Positions 37,226-50,490 of a stretch of DNA of 64,000 nucleotides are shown piece by piece. A model generated the notes under the pieces. The model saw nothing but the letters and a program-made list of their open reading frames with translations. It had not been told where the DNA came from and did not search any database. Every line of letters starts with the position of its first letter. The stretch's first letter is position 1. The position numbers and the translations under genes are program-made. This DNA is from Hyperoodon ampullatus (lineage: Eukaryota; Chordata; Mammalia; Artiodactyla; Ziphiidae): contig OX457068.1 of the NCBI GenBank assembly GCA_949752795.1, forward strand, positions 54,960,516-55,024,515, in the 5' to 3' direction.

Positions 37226-37804
37226 ATCATCAAAATTAATTAAGATCAGTTTTCAAGGGAATCACACTATAACATCTTTCACTTTTTCTCGACTTCTGTC
37301 TTTAAAAGTGAATATTAAAATTCATTTTTAATATTTTACCTTATTTCACCTTTTTATTCAGTGACTATTTTCCACTAGGCTCTCTGTTAAGAACTTTATT
37401 CATCACATCCTTGGCAAGAGTCTCTTAAAATATAAAATAAATACTTTGTATTAAATATAATTGAATGAAGTATGAGAGTCTGTTACTTTTTGGATCAGAA
37501 ATTGAGATCAAATTTGGATAATGTGTCTGCAATATTTGAAGCTGCACCATGACCATTAGTGTTCTCAAATGCACAGGTAAAGTTTTTCGGAATTTCTATT
37601 TGCTAAAATCTGGAGCAGACTTGATTGTTCCAGAAGACTAATGTTTCATGGTTCTCAAAACCATGCATACTGTCCCCAGGTGATCTATTTTTTCTTCTCC
37701 TCCGAGTTTCAACTTCTATCTCTTCAAATGCAACTCCCAAATTTATAACTCTATTTTATTTCTGTCTTCCAGAATTATGTTGCCAACTTTAATATTTTTG
37801 TTTT

Positions 37805-39760
37805 TTTCTTTTTTTTTTAATTTTGAAATAATTTTAAACTTACAGAAGAGTTTCAAAGATAGTACAAAGAGACCCCAGGTACCCTTCACTCAGTTCCCCC
37901 TAACGTTGGCAACTTGTAAAACAACAGTTCAATGATCACAACTAAGAAATTAGCATTAATACAACACTATTCACCAGTCTTCTCCTAATGTCCTTTCTCT
38001 CTATAGGAATATAATCTAGGATCTGACATTACATTTACTCATCATGTCTCATTCTCTTCTCATGGATGGTAGTTTCTCAGTCTTTAACTGTTTATCATGA
38101 CCTTCACACTTTTGATCAGTTATCTGGTAGAACATTTTTTTTGTCTGGTGTTTTCTCATGGTTAGACTGAGTTTAAGGATATTTGGAAAGGATAGCACAG
38201 AAATGAAATACTTTTCTCAACTCACCTTATTTTGTGTTTTAAATTATGAGATTAAAGTTGGTCACTTGCTGAAGGGGGTGTTTTTCATGTTTCTCCACTG
38301 TGAAGTTACTATTTTTCCTCTTTCCATGCTTTGTTTTTAGGTGTCCCTAAGTCCAGTTCACACTCAAGGGGAGGAGAATTAAGCTTCAATTACTGAAAGG
38401 AGAACTCTGAAATAAATTTTAAACATAGTCAAGTCTTGAACAACAAGGGGTTGAGTGTTCCATCCCCTCTGCATAGTTGAATATCTGTGTACTGCTGACT
38501 GCCTGAAAACAAAATAATTGATAACAGACTTACTCAAGGACAGGAAGCTGAAAAATTCTGGATAGAATCAAGACTCAAGCCCTAGTTCTTTTGATTCCAC
38601 ATAATCATACACGAACTTTTCTCTACATTTAGTTAATTTAAAGATGTGTAAGAAAATATAGGTATTTATTACATTTATTGAAAAAAAAATTTGTATCAGT
38701 GGACCCATGCAGTTCAAACTATATTGTTCAAGGGTCAAAAATATATGCTAAAAGCACCACAAAAATTGAAAATATTTTGGGGGAGATACTTTGAAGATAT
38801 AAGGATAACCTGTTCTCTTTTAAGTTTTACCCACTAATTTAGCATTCACTGTGGATCTTACCTGCAACAAGTATTACTGGCTGTTCTAATCATGAATTTT
38901 TTCACATTTCCCACATCAGTTTCTCATATATTAGCTGGAAATTTTCTGTAAGGAAGTTATCATTACTTCATTATTTATTTGTTTGTTTGTTTATTTCTTC
39001 AATTGCTTATTTACATTGGGATGGACTCATGGGTATATATTTTTAGTCAAAATTTCATACTATCTATTTATAGTTGCTTAAATTGTTTCAGCTTGGCCAT
39101 TAAGTGTTCTTTCATATTGGTTCCTTTGTCCTTTTAACATGCACCTCTCCTTTGTTTTTCTTTATAGCACTTCTCTAATTTCTAGTCCCACAGGATTCTT
39201 CAGGGCCTTCTGGTATTTCCAATCCCTAGTTCAAGATTCAAATATTTCTTTAAGGAACCCTAGATCAGATCCTTTTGGGAAAATAATATTTAAAGACCAA
39301 GAGGTATGCTCATTGCTAATGAATTTTCACTGATTTTAAGCCCTCTCAGCAAACTTGCTAGGAAATGTGTGTGTGTTTACTAACCATGTATATATTTATA
39401 TCTATATTTACTTTATCTGTCTATCGTGTATCTCTCTATCTATCTAATCTATCAATCAAAATAGATGTGCATTCATTCTGTTATCTCTCACGCTGACACA
39501 CCCCCTCAGGGTTCATTCCATGCTTTCCTGTTTTACCTGTTTTTAACTTCTTTGTTTTACAAAAAGAAGCCTGAATCTCATTATCTCCAATATATTTGCT
39601 TTTCCAAACCTTGTATACATGTAAAGTCAGAATCACTTACCTCGACTCCTGTGAAAAAAATAAATTTACCAATCATTGTAAATTGTTTGTGTACAGTTTT
39701 TTTGGTAGTTGTTATATTGTTGTTGTTATTTTTAGCCTAACAGTGTTTGGTAAAAATACT
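37805..39760 (-). mobile_element. Old L1M 3' UTR, antisense, split by a Tigger element
   Basis: 'tttgaaataattttaaactt', 'agtttctcagtctttaactg', 'tttctccactgtgaagttac' (left part), then 'gggggagatactttgaagat', 'gtggatcttacctgcaacaa', 'cttggccattaagtgttctt' and 'ttaaagaccaagaggtatgc' (right part) are the ordered text of an L1M 3' end read antisense. The nested DNA transposon interrupts it at 38428-38741. Confidence 0.8.
38428..38741. mobile_element. TcMar-Tigger non-autonomous element (MER8-like)
   Basis: The ends are inverted: 'tcttgaacaacaagggg' near 38433 and 'atattgttcaagggtc' near 38736, next to TA at both sides. The internal part 'cagtggacccatgcagttca' is typical of the Tigger-related MER family. 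The central part does not fit and may hold another remnant. No transposase. Confidence 0.7.
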
Positions 39761-40244
39761 GTTTTACAAAGTTATTTAGGTTAGTTCCTTCCTTCCCCAT
39801 CCCCTTTAGTGGGCATATGTCCTATATCTGTAATGTGGTTAGATTCCTTATTCAGTCTGATTGTTTCATTTTGTATTCTCCTACTCTCCTTGTTGTTTTT
39901 CCTTTCCATTTTTTTTCTAAATTTATGTTCAGCAGATTTATATAAAATGTATAAATTATAAGTACATCCCAATGACTTTTTACAATGTACATATGGACAT
40001 TATTTCCAGCAGTTCAAGATATAAAATATCACTGGCACACAGACGGCTTCCCTTAGGACCCTCCCAGGCATTACTTCTCAAAAAGTAACCTTTTTTTTAA
40101 AGGTTTGTAACTGGGTTAGCTTATCTGTTTTTGAACACACTATAAATAGATTCATTTTTTAACTCAATATTATGTTTATGTGACCTACTCATGTTGTGAT
40201 GTGTAGGAGTGGTTTGTTCTTTTGAATCATCTTATAGTGTTCTT

Positions 40245-40400
40245 TAATCAACTTTATTGAAGGACAATTTATAAACAATAAAATGCACCTATTTTTAAAC
40301 ATATGGTTTGCATTTTGATATATGTATGCTCTACTCAAGATACAGAACACTCCCAACACCACAAAGACGTTCTCTCATGCTACATTACAGACTAGACCAT
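40245..40400 (-). mobile_element. L1M 3'-end fragment, antisense
   Basis: 'aactttattgaaggacaatt', 'acaataaaatgcacctat' and 'ctcaagatacagaacactcc' resemble an antisense L1M 3' UTR. Confidence 0.55.
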
Positions 40401-40479
40401 CTTCCTCATCCATTCCATGCCTCATTGATCTTATTTCTTACCAACTTGGTCATTTTGAAATATTCATCTCTCTGTGTTC

Positions 40480-40852
40480 CTCCCTGGATTTCAAAACTAT
40501 CAGTCCTTCTCCATTGCTTTCAGGATAAAATGATATTTTTTTATGTTCTCCATGAGCTGACCTCTGCTTACTGTCACTTGTTGCTCTCCTATTCATTCTA
40601 ATGTCTTTCTATATAGGATTACTTACAATTTCATGAATGTCCTAAGATTTTTACTTTATGCCTTCAGACATGTATGAATTTCTTTGAGAGCAACCTTCCT
40701 TTCCCTTCACACCCATGGTGAGCCAACTGGCTAATTTTGGCCTACCCCTTAGAAATAACTCTGCTACCTTTTCCTCTAGTTGTGTGAGATGATGGCCCTC
40801 AGAAATGCACCCATAGCACCTTATGTTCACCTCTGTCATAATGCTTATCATA
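40480..40852 (+). repeat. L2 LINE 3' part
   Basis: 'ttctccatgagctgacctct', 'cacccatagcaccttatgtt' and 'cacctctgtcataatgctta' follow the L2 3' region in sense. The full-length L1 at 40861 begins at its right edge, so the L2 was the insertion target. Confidence 0.75.
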
Positions 40853-41913
40853 TGATAATTTTAATTAATTAATTAATTCTTTACTTTTTATTTTATATTG
40901 GAATATAGCTGACAAAAAATGTTGTGATAGTTTCAGGTTCACAACAAAGTGACTCAGCCATACATATACATGTATCCATTCTCCCCCAGACTCCTCTCCT
41001 ATCCAGGCTGCCACATAACATTGAACAGTGTTCCCTGTGCTATACAGTAGGATCTTGTTGGTTATTCTTTTTAAATATAGCAGCATGTACCTGTTACCCC
41101 AAACTCCCTAACTATCCCTTCCCTCCAACCTTCCCCTCTGGTAACCATAAGTTCATTCTCTAAGTCTGTGAGTCCATTTCTGTTTTGTAAATACGTTCAT
41201 TTTTATCATTTCTTTTAGATTCCACATATAAGTTATATCATATGATATTTCTCTTCTCTGACTTCACTCAGTATGACCATATCTCAGTCCATCCATGTTG
41301 CTGCAAATGGCACTATTTCATTCTTTTTTATGGCTGAGTAGTATTACATTGTATATATGGGTCACAACTTCTTTATCCAGTCCTCTATCAATGGACATTT
41401 AGGTTGCTTCCATGTCTTGGCTATGAACAGTACTGCAATGAACATTGGGGTGCATGTATCATTTCAGACCATGTTTTTCTCCAGATATGTGCCCAGGAGT
41501 GAGGTTGCAGTGTCATATGATAGCTCTATTTTTAGTTTTTTAAGGAAGCTTCACACGGTCCTCCATAGTGGCTGTACCAATATAAATTCCCACTAACAGT
41601 GTAGGAGGGTCCCCTTCTCTCCATACCCTCTGCAGCACTTATTGTTTGTGGGCTTTTTAATGATAACCATTTTGACTGGTGTGAGGTGATACCTTACTGT
41701 AGTTTTTATTTGCATTTCTCTAATCATTAGCAATGTTGAACATATTTTCATGTGCCTCTTTGTCATTCAAAAAATGTCTATTTAGGTCTTCTGCCCATTT
41801 TTGATTAAGTTATTTGTTTTGGTGATATTAAGCTGCATGAGCTGTTTGTAGATTTTGGAGACTAATCACTTGTCAGTCACATCATTTGCAAATATTTTCT
41901 CCCAATCTGTGGG

Positions 41914-42342
41914 TTACCTTTTCATTTTCTTTATGGTTTCCTTTGCTGTACAAAAGCTTTCAAGTTTAATTAGGTCCCATTTTTTTATTTTTGTTTTTAT
42001 TTCCATTATTCTGGGTGATGTATCAGAAAACATATTGCTGCAATTTATGTCAGCAAGTGTTCTGCCTATGTTTTCCTCTAGGAGTTTTATAATGTTCAGT
42101 ATCAAATTTAGGTCTTTAATCCATTTTGAGCTTATTTTTGTGTATGGTATTAAAGAATTATCTAATTTCATTTTTTTACATGTAGCTGTCCAGTTTTCAC
42201 AGCACCATTTGTTGAAGAGACTGTCTTTCCACCATTGTATAGTCTTGCCTCCTTTGTTGTAAATTAATTGACCATAGGTGTGTGGGTGTACTTCTGGGCT
42301 TCCTATCCTGTTGTGTTCATCTATAGTTCTATTTCTGTGCAA
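41914..42342 (-). pseudogene. L1 ORF2 fragment (region after the RT), broken
   Basis: The longest open frame in the window (142 residues). Its sequence is typical of the L1 ORF2 part after the reverse transcriptase domain, with a run including WWKDSLFNKWCCENW. It lies in order between the RT fragments (42948-43657) and the 3' UTR. Stops or frameshifts separate it from its neighbours, so it cannot give a working protein. Confidence 0.85.
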
Positions 42343-42947
42343 CTACCATACTGTTTTGATGACTACAGCTTTGTATTATAGTCTGAAGTCAGGGAGCCTG
42401 ATTCCTTCAGCTCCATTTTTCTTTCTCAACACTGCTTTGGCTATTTGGGGTCTTTTGTGTCTCCATACAAATTTTAAGATTTTTGGATCAAGTTCTGTGA
42501 AAAACTGGCATTAGTAATTTGATAGGAATTGCATTGAATCTGTAGATTGCCTTGGGTAGTATAGTCATTTTGACAATATTTATTCTTCCAATACAAGAAC
42601 ATGGTATATCTTTCCACCTGTCTGTGCCTTCTTCGATTTCTTTCATCACTGTCTTAGAGTTTTCAGAGTACAGTCTTTTGTCTCCTTAGGTAGGTTTATT
42701 CCTAGGTGTTTTATTCTTTTTGATGCAGTGGTAAGTGGAATTATTTCTTGAATTCCTGTTTCTGATCTTTCATTGTTAGTGTATAAAAATGCAACAGATT
42801 TCAGTGTATTAATTTTGTAGCCTGCAAATATACCAAATTCATTGGTTAGCTCTAATAGTTTTCTGGTAATGTCTTTAGGATCTTCTATGTATAGTATGTC
42901 ATCTGCAAACAGTGACAGTTTAATTTCTTTTCAAATTTGGATTACTT

Positions 42948-43220
42948 TTATTTCTTTTTCTTCTCTGATTGACCTAGTTGGACTTCCAAAACTATGTTGA
43001 ATAAAAGTGGTGAGAATGTACATCCTTCTCTTGTTCCTGATCTTAGAGGAAGTGATTTCAGCTTTTCATCATTGAGTATGATGTTAGCTGTAGGTCTGTC
43101 ATATATGGCCTTTATTATGTTGAAGTAGGTTCCCTCTATGTCCACTTTCTGGAGAGTTTTTATCATAAATGGGTGTTGAATTTTGTCAAAACCTTTATGT
43201 GCATCTATTGAGATGATCAT
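42948..43220 (-). pseudogene. L1 ORF2 reverse transcriptase fragment
   Basis: 90-residue frame with the LINE RT motif region: [16 protein letters not shown], where an intact L1 has a catalytic D-A-x-K-A-F-D block, then [20 protein letters not shown], the conserved block before the catalytic YADD motif. The downstream YADD region lies outside this frame. The fragment is broken at both ends. Confidence 0.88.
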
Positions 43221-43351
43221 ATGGTTTTAATACTTCAATTTATTGGTGTGGTGTATAATGCTGATTTATTTGCAGATATTGAAAAATCCTTGCATCCCTG
43301 GGATAAATCCCACTTGATCATGGCATATGATCCTTTAATGTATTGTTGGAT

Positions 43352-43657
43352 TCAAATTGTTAGTATTTTGTTGAGTATTTTTGGATCTATGTTCCTCAGT
43401 GATATTGGACTGTAATTTTCTTTTTTAGTGATATCTTTGTCTGGTTTTGGTATCAGGGTGATTGTGGCCTCATAGAATGAGTTTGGGAGTTTTCCTTCCT
43501 GTGTAATTTTTGGGAAGAGTTTGAGAAGGATAGGTCTTAGTTCTTCTCTAAATGTTTGATAGAATTCACCTGTGATGCCATCAGGTCCTGGATTTCTGTC
43601 TGTTGGGAGGTTTTTAACTACAGTTTTAATTTCAGTGCTTGTAATTGGTCTGTTCAT
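43352..43657 (-). pseudogene. L1 ORF2 N-side RT fragment
   Basis: 101-residue frame containing the L1 block around [15 protein letters not shown] and [20 protein letters not shown], which precede the RT palm domain. It ends at a stop shortly before the 42948-43220 fragment. Confidence 0.88.
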
Positions 43658-44581
43658 ATTTTCTAATTCTTCCTGGTTCAGTCTTGGAAGGTTATACCTT
43701 TATAAGAATTTGTCCATTTCTTTCAGGTTGCCCATTTTATTAGCATACAATTGCATATAGTAGTCCCTTTTTATCCTTTGTATTTCTCTGGTGTCAGTTG
43801 TAACTTCTCCTTTCTCATTTCTAATTTTATTGATTTGAGTCCTCTCCCTTTTTTCTTGATGAGTCTGGCTAAAGGGTTATCAATTTTATTTATCTTTTGA
43901 AAGAACCAGCTTTTAGTTTCGTTGATCTTTGCTACTGTCTTCTTTGTCTCTATTTCACTTATTTCTGCTCTGATCTTTATGATTTCTTTCTTTCTACTAA
44001 CTTTCGGTTTTGTTTGTTCTTCTTTCTCTAGTTCATTTAGATGTAAGGTTTGGTTGTATATTTGAGATTTTTCTTGTTTCTTGAGTTAGGATTGTATTGC
44101 TACAAAATTCCCTCTTAGAACTGCTTTTGCTGTATCCCATAGGTTTTGGATTGTGTTTTCATTTTCATTTGTCTCTAGTTATTTTTTGATTTCCTCTTTG
44201 ATTTTTTCAGTGATCCATTTGTTGTTTAGTAACATATAGTTTAGCCTCCATGTGTTTGTGTTTTTTATAGTTTTTTTCTTGTAGTTTATTTGTAATCTTA
44301 TAGTCTTGTGGTTGGAAAACTTACTTGATTTTATTTCAATTTTCTTAAGTTGACTGAGGCTCACATTGTGTCCCAGGATGTGCTCAATCTTGGAGAAGTT
44401 TCTATGGGCACTTGAGACGAATGTGTATTCTTGTGCTTTTGGAGAGAGTGCACAATAAATATCAATTAAGTCCAGCTGGTCTAATGTGTCATTTAAGGTC
44501 TGTGTTTCTTATGTATTTTCTGTCTGGACGATCTGTCCATTGGTGTAAATGAGGTGTTAAATCCCCCTCACTATTATTGAG

Positions 44582-44823
44582 TTACTGTTGATTACTCCCT
44601 TTGTGGCTGTTAGTATTTACCTTATATATTGGGGTGCATATATGTTTATAATTGTTATATCTTCTTCTTGGATTGATACCTTGATTGTTATGTAGTGTCC
44701 TTCTTTGTCTCTTATAACAGTCTTTATTTTTAAGTCTATTTTGTATGATATAAGTATCTCTACTCCAGCTTTCTTTTGATTTCCATTTGCATGGAATGCC
44801 TTCTTCCATCCCCTGACTTTCAT
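44582..44823 (-). pseudogene. L1 ORF2 endonuclease-domain fragments
   Basis: Two overlapping minus frames (44582-44809 and 44617-44823) each carry parts of the endonuclease N-terminal region (for example KAFHANGNQKKAGV and TIINIYAP, which in intact L1 lies before the catalytic residues). That two frames share the homology shows a frameshift here. Confidence 0.8.
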
Positions 44824-45263
44824 TCTGTATGTGTCCCTAGGTCTGAGGTGGGTCTCTTGTAGACAGCATATATACAGATCTTGTTTTCATATCCATTCAG
44901 CCAGTCTATGTCTTTTGCTTGACACATTTAATCCATTTACATTTAAGGTGATTATTGATATGTGTGTTCTTATTATCATTTCCTTAATTGTTTTGGGGGG
45001 TTTTTTGTAGGTTTTTTTTTTTCATTCCTTCCTCTTTTGTTCTCTTCTCTTTTGATTTGATGAACATTTTTAGTGTTGTGTTTGGGTTACTTTTTCTTTT
45101 TTTGTCTGTATCTATTGTAGTTTTTGTGTTTGCTGTTCCCATGAGGTTTTGATATAGCAACAATATATGTACAAGGTTGTTTTAAACTGCTAGCCTCTTT
45201 CCCACATAGAGGAGTTCCTTTAGCATTTGTTGCAAAGGTTTGGACTGATGGTGCTGAATTCTC

Positions 45264-45551
45264 TTAGGTTTTGCTTGTCTGTAAAGATTTTGATTTCTCT
45301 GTCAAATTTGAATGAGAGCTTGCTGAGTAGATTATTCTTGATTGTAGGTTCTTCCCTTTCATCACTTTAAATATATCATGCCACTTCCTTCTGGCTTGCA
45401 GAGTTTCTGCTGAGTTATCAGCTTTTAAACTTATGGGAGCTCCCTTGTATGTTATTTTTCTTTTTTCCCTTGTTTCTTTTAATAATTTTTCTTTGTCCCT
45501 GCCTGGGACTCTCTGCACTTCCTGGACGTGGGTGGCTATTTCCCTTCCCAT
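45264..45551 (-). pseudogene. L1 ORF1 C-terminal fragment
   Basis: 95-residue frame with the nucleic-acid-binding C-terminal domain of L1 ORF1p (includes YKGAPISLKADNSAETLQAR and YSASSHSNLTEKSKSL). The presumed ORF1 start near 46054 meets a stop within about ten codons, so ORF1 is dead. Confidence 0.85.
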
Positions 45552-46989
45552 ATTAGGGAAGTTTTTGACTGTAATCTCTTCAAATATTTTCTTGGGTATT
45601 TTCTCTCTCTTTTTTCCTTCTAGGACCCCTATAGTGTGAATGTTGGTGTGTTTAATGTTTTCACAGAGGTCTCGTAGGCTGTCTTAATTTCTTTTCATTC
45701 TTTTTTTCTTTTTCTCTTCTGCAGCAGTGATTAGCACCATTCTGTCTCCCAGGTCATTTATCCATTCTTCTGCCTCAGTTATTCAGCTATTGATTCCTTC
45801 TGGTGTATTTTTCCTTTCAGTTATTGTATTGTTCATCTCTGTTTGTTTATTCTTTAATTCTTCTAGGTTTTTGTTAAACATTTATTGCATCTTCTTGATC
45901 CTTGTCTCCATTCTTTTTCCAAGGTCCTGAATCATCTTCACTATTATTTTTGTGAATCCTTTTTCTGGATATTGTCCTATGTCTACTTCATTTAGTTGTT
46001 TTTCTGGGGTTTTATCTTGTTCCCTCATCTAGGATCTAATTCTCTGCCTTTTCATTTGTCTATCTTTCTGTGATTGTGGTTTTCATTCCACAGGCTGCAG
46101 GATTGTAGTTTTCTTACTTCTGCAGTCTTCCTTCTGGTGTAAGTGGCTTGTGCAAGCTTCCTAATAGGAGGGACTAGTGGTGAGCAGAGCTGGGTGTTGC
46201 TTGGTGGGAAGAGCTCAGTAAAACTTTAATCTTTTTGTCTGTTGATTGGTGAGGCTGTGTTCCTTCCCTGTTGGTCGTTTGGCCTGAAATGGCCTATCAC
46301 TGGATCCTACAGACTCTTTGGTGAGGCTAATGAGTACCTCTCAGAACTTCTGCTTTCTGCTGCCAGTGTCTTTGTCCTTGCAGTGAGCCACAGCTGCCCC
46401 CTGCATCTACAGGAGATCCTCCAACACTAGCAGGTGAGTCTGGTTCAGTCTCCTATGAGGCCACTGCTCCTGTCCCATGGGTTCTGGTGCACATAAGACT
46501 TTGTGCATGCCCTCCAAGAGTGGAGTCTGTATATTCCCCAGTTCTGTTGAAGTCCTGCAATCAAATCCCCCTGGTTTTGAAAGTCCGATTCTTGGGTCTT
46601 CCTCCTCCCATTGCTGGACCCCCAGGTTGGGAAGCCTGATGTGGGGCTCAGAACCCTCACTTCAGTGGGTGGACTTCTGTGATATAATTATTCTCTAGTT
46701 TGTGAGTTGTCCACCCATTGGTGATGGCATTTAATTTTATCATGATTGTGCCCCACTTACTGTCTCACTCTGGCTTCTCCTTTGTCTTTGGATGTAGGGT
46801 ATCTTTTCTGGTGAGTTCCAGTGTTTTCCTCTTGATGATTGTTCAGCAGTTAGTTGTGATTCTGGTGCTCTTGCAAGAGAGAGTGAGCACACGTCCTTCT
46901 ACTCTGCCATCTTGACCCAATCTCCATCATATGGCATTTTTATCAATTTAAATTGTATTTTCTAAATTATCATTATGTAAAATTTACTT

Positions 46990-47230
46990 TGCAGGATGTT
47001 TATTTCTGTCAATGTTTATACATGTATAGATTCGTGTAACTACTGCCATAATTAGGATGCTAAACTGTTCAATCTCATCACAATTCTCCCTCAAACTATC
47101 ACTTTATAGTCACCCTCTCTCTTTACCTAACCTCTGGCAATATCTGTCTCTTCTCCAATAGTATTGCTTGTCTTTTGGAGAATATTACATAAATGGGTCA
47201 CAGAGTTTGTCACCTTATAATATTGGCTTT
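46990..47230 (-). mobile_element. L1M 3'-UTR fragment, antisense
   Basis: 'gtgtaactactgccataatt', 'cctctggcaatatctgtctc' and 'aatattacataaatgggtca' fit the antisense L1M 3' UTR, diverged. Confidence 0.55.
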
Positions 47231-47399
47231 GAAATTGGTACAAGTTAGTGTGTGTGTGTTTATTAAATTGTTAAATAAATCCTAAAATAATATATTTAAA
47301 ATATTGTCTTATAGAAAGTCTTTAAATCATTTAAGATAAAAAAATAGAAAAAAAAATGTCTATGCTGCCTTTATAATTGCCTGAATAGTTACTATTACT

Positions 47400-48010
47400 A
47401 GTGTTCTATATTTCTTCACAGATTCAAATTATCTAGTATTACTGAGTCACTTCCTTTTAGCCTGCAGAATTTCGTTTAGTATCTGGCTTCTAATAACAAA
47501 TTCTCTGTCTTTTTTTTTTTTTTTCCTTTTTGGAAATGTCATTATTTTGCCTTCATTCTTGAAGTATAGTTTTTATGGGTATAGAATTATTTATTGACAC
47601 TTTATTTTTCCTTTCTTTCAATAGTTTTTCTATGCCTTTGCACTGATGATTGATTTTGATGAGAAGTAGACTTATTATTGTTTTTCCTTGTACTTAATGT
47701 GCCATTTTACTATGGCTAGTTGCAAGATTTTCTCTTCATCTTTGTCTACCAACAGTTTCATTACAATGTGTCTAGGTATGAATATCATTGTGTTTACTCA
47801 AAATTCATGGAGCTTCTTTGATATGTAAGTTAATGGTTTTCATCAAATTAGGGAAGTTTTGGGCATCATGCCTTGGAATAATTTTTTTCTGTTTCTCTTT
47901 TTCTGGGGAAGATTGGTGAAGTAATTTCTTTTTTTTTTAATCATAGGAGTACTGTTCTTTTCAGGTCTCCACATTTCTAAGCTGAAATTGAAAGTCTACA
48001 TCATCAACAT
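47400..48010 (-). mobile_element. L1M ORF1/5'-region fragment, antisense
   Basis: 'acaatgtgtctaggtatgaa', 'tttcatcaaattagggaagt' and 'gatgagaagtagac' follow the L1M 5' part read antisense, the same region as 2850-3660. No frame. Confidence 0.65.
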
Positions 48011-49100
48011 TTTATAGAACAGTATTTTGATGCACCATAAAAACCTCAAACTTAACATGACTCAACTTGATGTTATTTTTGTTATCTATAGTGAGTTCCT
48101 CCCTCTTGTTTCCTTATTTATCATATTTAGGATTCTAAATCTCTCTATTCACTGGGTCATATCAATTTCTCAAGTCAAATTAACTTCAGAAGAAATGTTC
48201 AGTCAAAGCCAGAAAATAAAATAAACTACTAAGTGGAATGGACCTCTGCATTAATAGAGAACAAGGATTAGAGCCTCTATTTCTGCTATTTTCAAGTTTC
48301 TATGACTCCCCAATTTTTTTTCTCTTTTATTTTATAAGGCATGGTACAAGGAGAAAACAAAGTTCCTTAGGAGAATACTTGGGTTGCTGTTGCCCAAATG
48401 TCTTATATTCTGTGATATTACACAAATAATTTATTTTTGTGAATTATAGTTCCACTACTTTGTATTAAGAGAAATATTAATATCTTGTGATGATGAATTA
48501 AGATAATGTATGAAAAAATGTAATGATTGCACAAGTTCAAGACATCGTTTTCACTTATCAGAGAACCTATGTACATATTCCTTAACATTTTAATAACTCT
48601 GAATTTAAGATTGATATGTGTTGGAGCTTAAGTAGCTATGCTTTCACCACCTCCCTTCTTAGTGCAGCATAAAATAACAGTACATTTTATAATTGATAGT
48701 ATCTTGGAATAAATGAAGACATACCATCATATAATTATTATAAATTTCACTATTTCAGAGCATATTTTCTCATAAAAGAAGTCTTTATAAAAACTGTATG
48801 TAAAAAGTATTCCTAATTTGAAACCCTAGGGTAAGAAGCCAAAAAACATATTGAGATGAGCACACACATATATGTGCAAGTCTAGCCATTTTCATTTGTT
48901 GGCATGTATGATTCAACATGTTTCATTGCATAAAATAAAAGGAAAGATTGACATTCTCATTTTACTTTAAAATATTAAGGATCACATGGTAATAGGTTAT
49001 TTAAATATAAATATAGTTAGATTATTAATATCATGTTTTAACATTTTATATTACTTTAATATATTTCTATTTTATTTTTTCTTCTCATCAGGAACCTTTT
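48010..49100. other. Unplaced DNA
   Basis: No gene or repeat recognised. Confidence 0.4.
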
Positions 49101-49104
49101 ATAT

Positions 49105-49260
49105 ATGCAGGGCAAGTATGTAGTACCCCTTTTCACAGATAGTGAAACTGAGCCCCACCGAGTTAAGTTATGGCCCTCAGTTCATAGTGTATTAATATGG
49201 ATTTAGAATCTGAAAGATGATTTGATTCCTAAATCTATTTTCTTTCTACCAGACAAGGCA
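49105..49260 (-). repeat. MIR SINE, antisense
   Basis: 'cttttcacagatagtgaaac' with 'gagccccaccgagttaagtt' is the antisense MIR core. Confidence 0.75.
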
Positions 49261-49597
49261 TAATTTTCTCCTAGTGGACTGTACAGGCACTATAAAAGCC
49301 TAAATTGGAGATTTTTTTTTTTTTTTTTTTACTGATTTTCAAAGAATTGTAACTGAAAGTTCAGAAGAAAGGAAGAAACAGTAATGGTTCATGTAGTAGA
49401 AAATATGAAACTCTCTTCCTTAACTGCGTCCTCTGCCCCTTGATCTTGTCTTTGAATGGAATCAATTAAAATCCTTACACCCTATTAAGGCACTCAACAT
49501 CATTCTATAATCCATAACTATTGCTTCTGTGCCAATTATTGGCCTATGCCCACAGAATTGGAAAAAAAAAATACAAAAACAAAGTCTGCTAATTTTA

Positions 49598-49735
49598 GTA
49601 AAATGCTCACTCTAAGTCAGACCTTGTGCATGTGTATTAGATTTTTTACCTCATTTTATCCACTCAGAAATCAGATGTAGACTAGATTTCAAACCTAGTC
49701 TGGGCTGTTTCAAGGGCACAATGCTGCCCTTTATT
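49598..49735 (-). repeat. MIR-like fragment, antisense
   Basis: 'aatgctcactctaagtcaga', 'tacctcattttatccactca' and 'gatttcaaacctagtctggg' follow antisense MIR with gaps. Confidence 0.55.
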
Positions 49736-50099
49736 AGAATAATAAGAACATAGAAACAAAAATACACCTCGTAGATGTTAAGTCATGAACAGATGATTGT
49801 CTCATGAGTAAGTTTTATCACAAAATTGATTATAAATAACCAAGTTATTACCAAATTAAATTAAAAAAATGTAAATCTAGTATTCCATAAACTCTTTCTA
49901 GGCAACTTCATCTACTTTTGTGTCTTTAACCACTGAGTCATTTTAACAAATTACTCACAACTTTGTATCTTTTGTCTAGACTTTAAGATATGGTAATTCT
50001 CCAGTTGGATTTCCAATAGTATCCCAAGTAAAATGCATCCTCTTCAGTGCTATATAATGATGCCATGTTTAGAGTTTCTCAAGCCAGATACCAAAAAAT

Positions 50100-50490
50100 A
50101 TCACCCTCCCTTTCTCTGCCTCTCCCTCTCCTTATGCTTGGTCACTGTGTCTTGTTGCTTTTCCTGCTTTCAAGCCAGTTGAATCTGTCCTCTTTGTCCA
50201 ACCGCATTGTTCTTTCCTTGACTCAACTCATAATCTCCTACTAGATAACTGAAATTATCTTCTAACTGTTCCTCATGCCTCCAGGCTTGCCTCTTTTCAA
50301 TCTATTGTCCAAAAACATCACCGTGTTTATTTCTCTTAAAGTTGATTCTGTCACTACCTTGATTAAAATTGTCACTAAATATTAGGAAAGAAATCTAAGT
50401 CATCAGCAGGGCCTATGAACCCTTTGAATATGTCTCCCTTGAACATCATCCCTTGAACTCCATCATGTACTTTCCCATCATACTTTAGGC
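50100..50490 (+). repeat. L2 LINE fragment
   Basis: 'cttctaactgttcctcatgc', 'aatctattgtccaaaaacat' and 'cagcagggcctatgaaccct' resemble the L2 ORF/3' region in sense, in order with the downstream piece at 51150. Confidence 0.6.

Larger units (their letters stand above)
40861..46925 (-). mobile_element. Near full-length LINE-1, antisense, dead
   Basis: On the minus strand the element runs from a 5' end near 46925 ('tgggtcaagatggcagagta') through 5' UTR (to about 46060), ORF1 (to about 45000), ORF2 (about 44975-41200) and a 3' UTR ending near 40861. About 6.06 kb, the size of a complete L1. The flanks share atcatatg (40847-40854 and 46926-46933), a probable decayed TSD. Stops and frameshifts break both frames. 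The 3' UTR differs from that of the copy at 62611, suggesting an older subfamily. Confidence 0.9.

Noticed and set aside
41855..42262. 135-residue plus-strand frame
   Set aside because: Shadow of the real L1 ORF2 fragment on the opposite strand (41914-42342).
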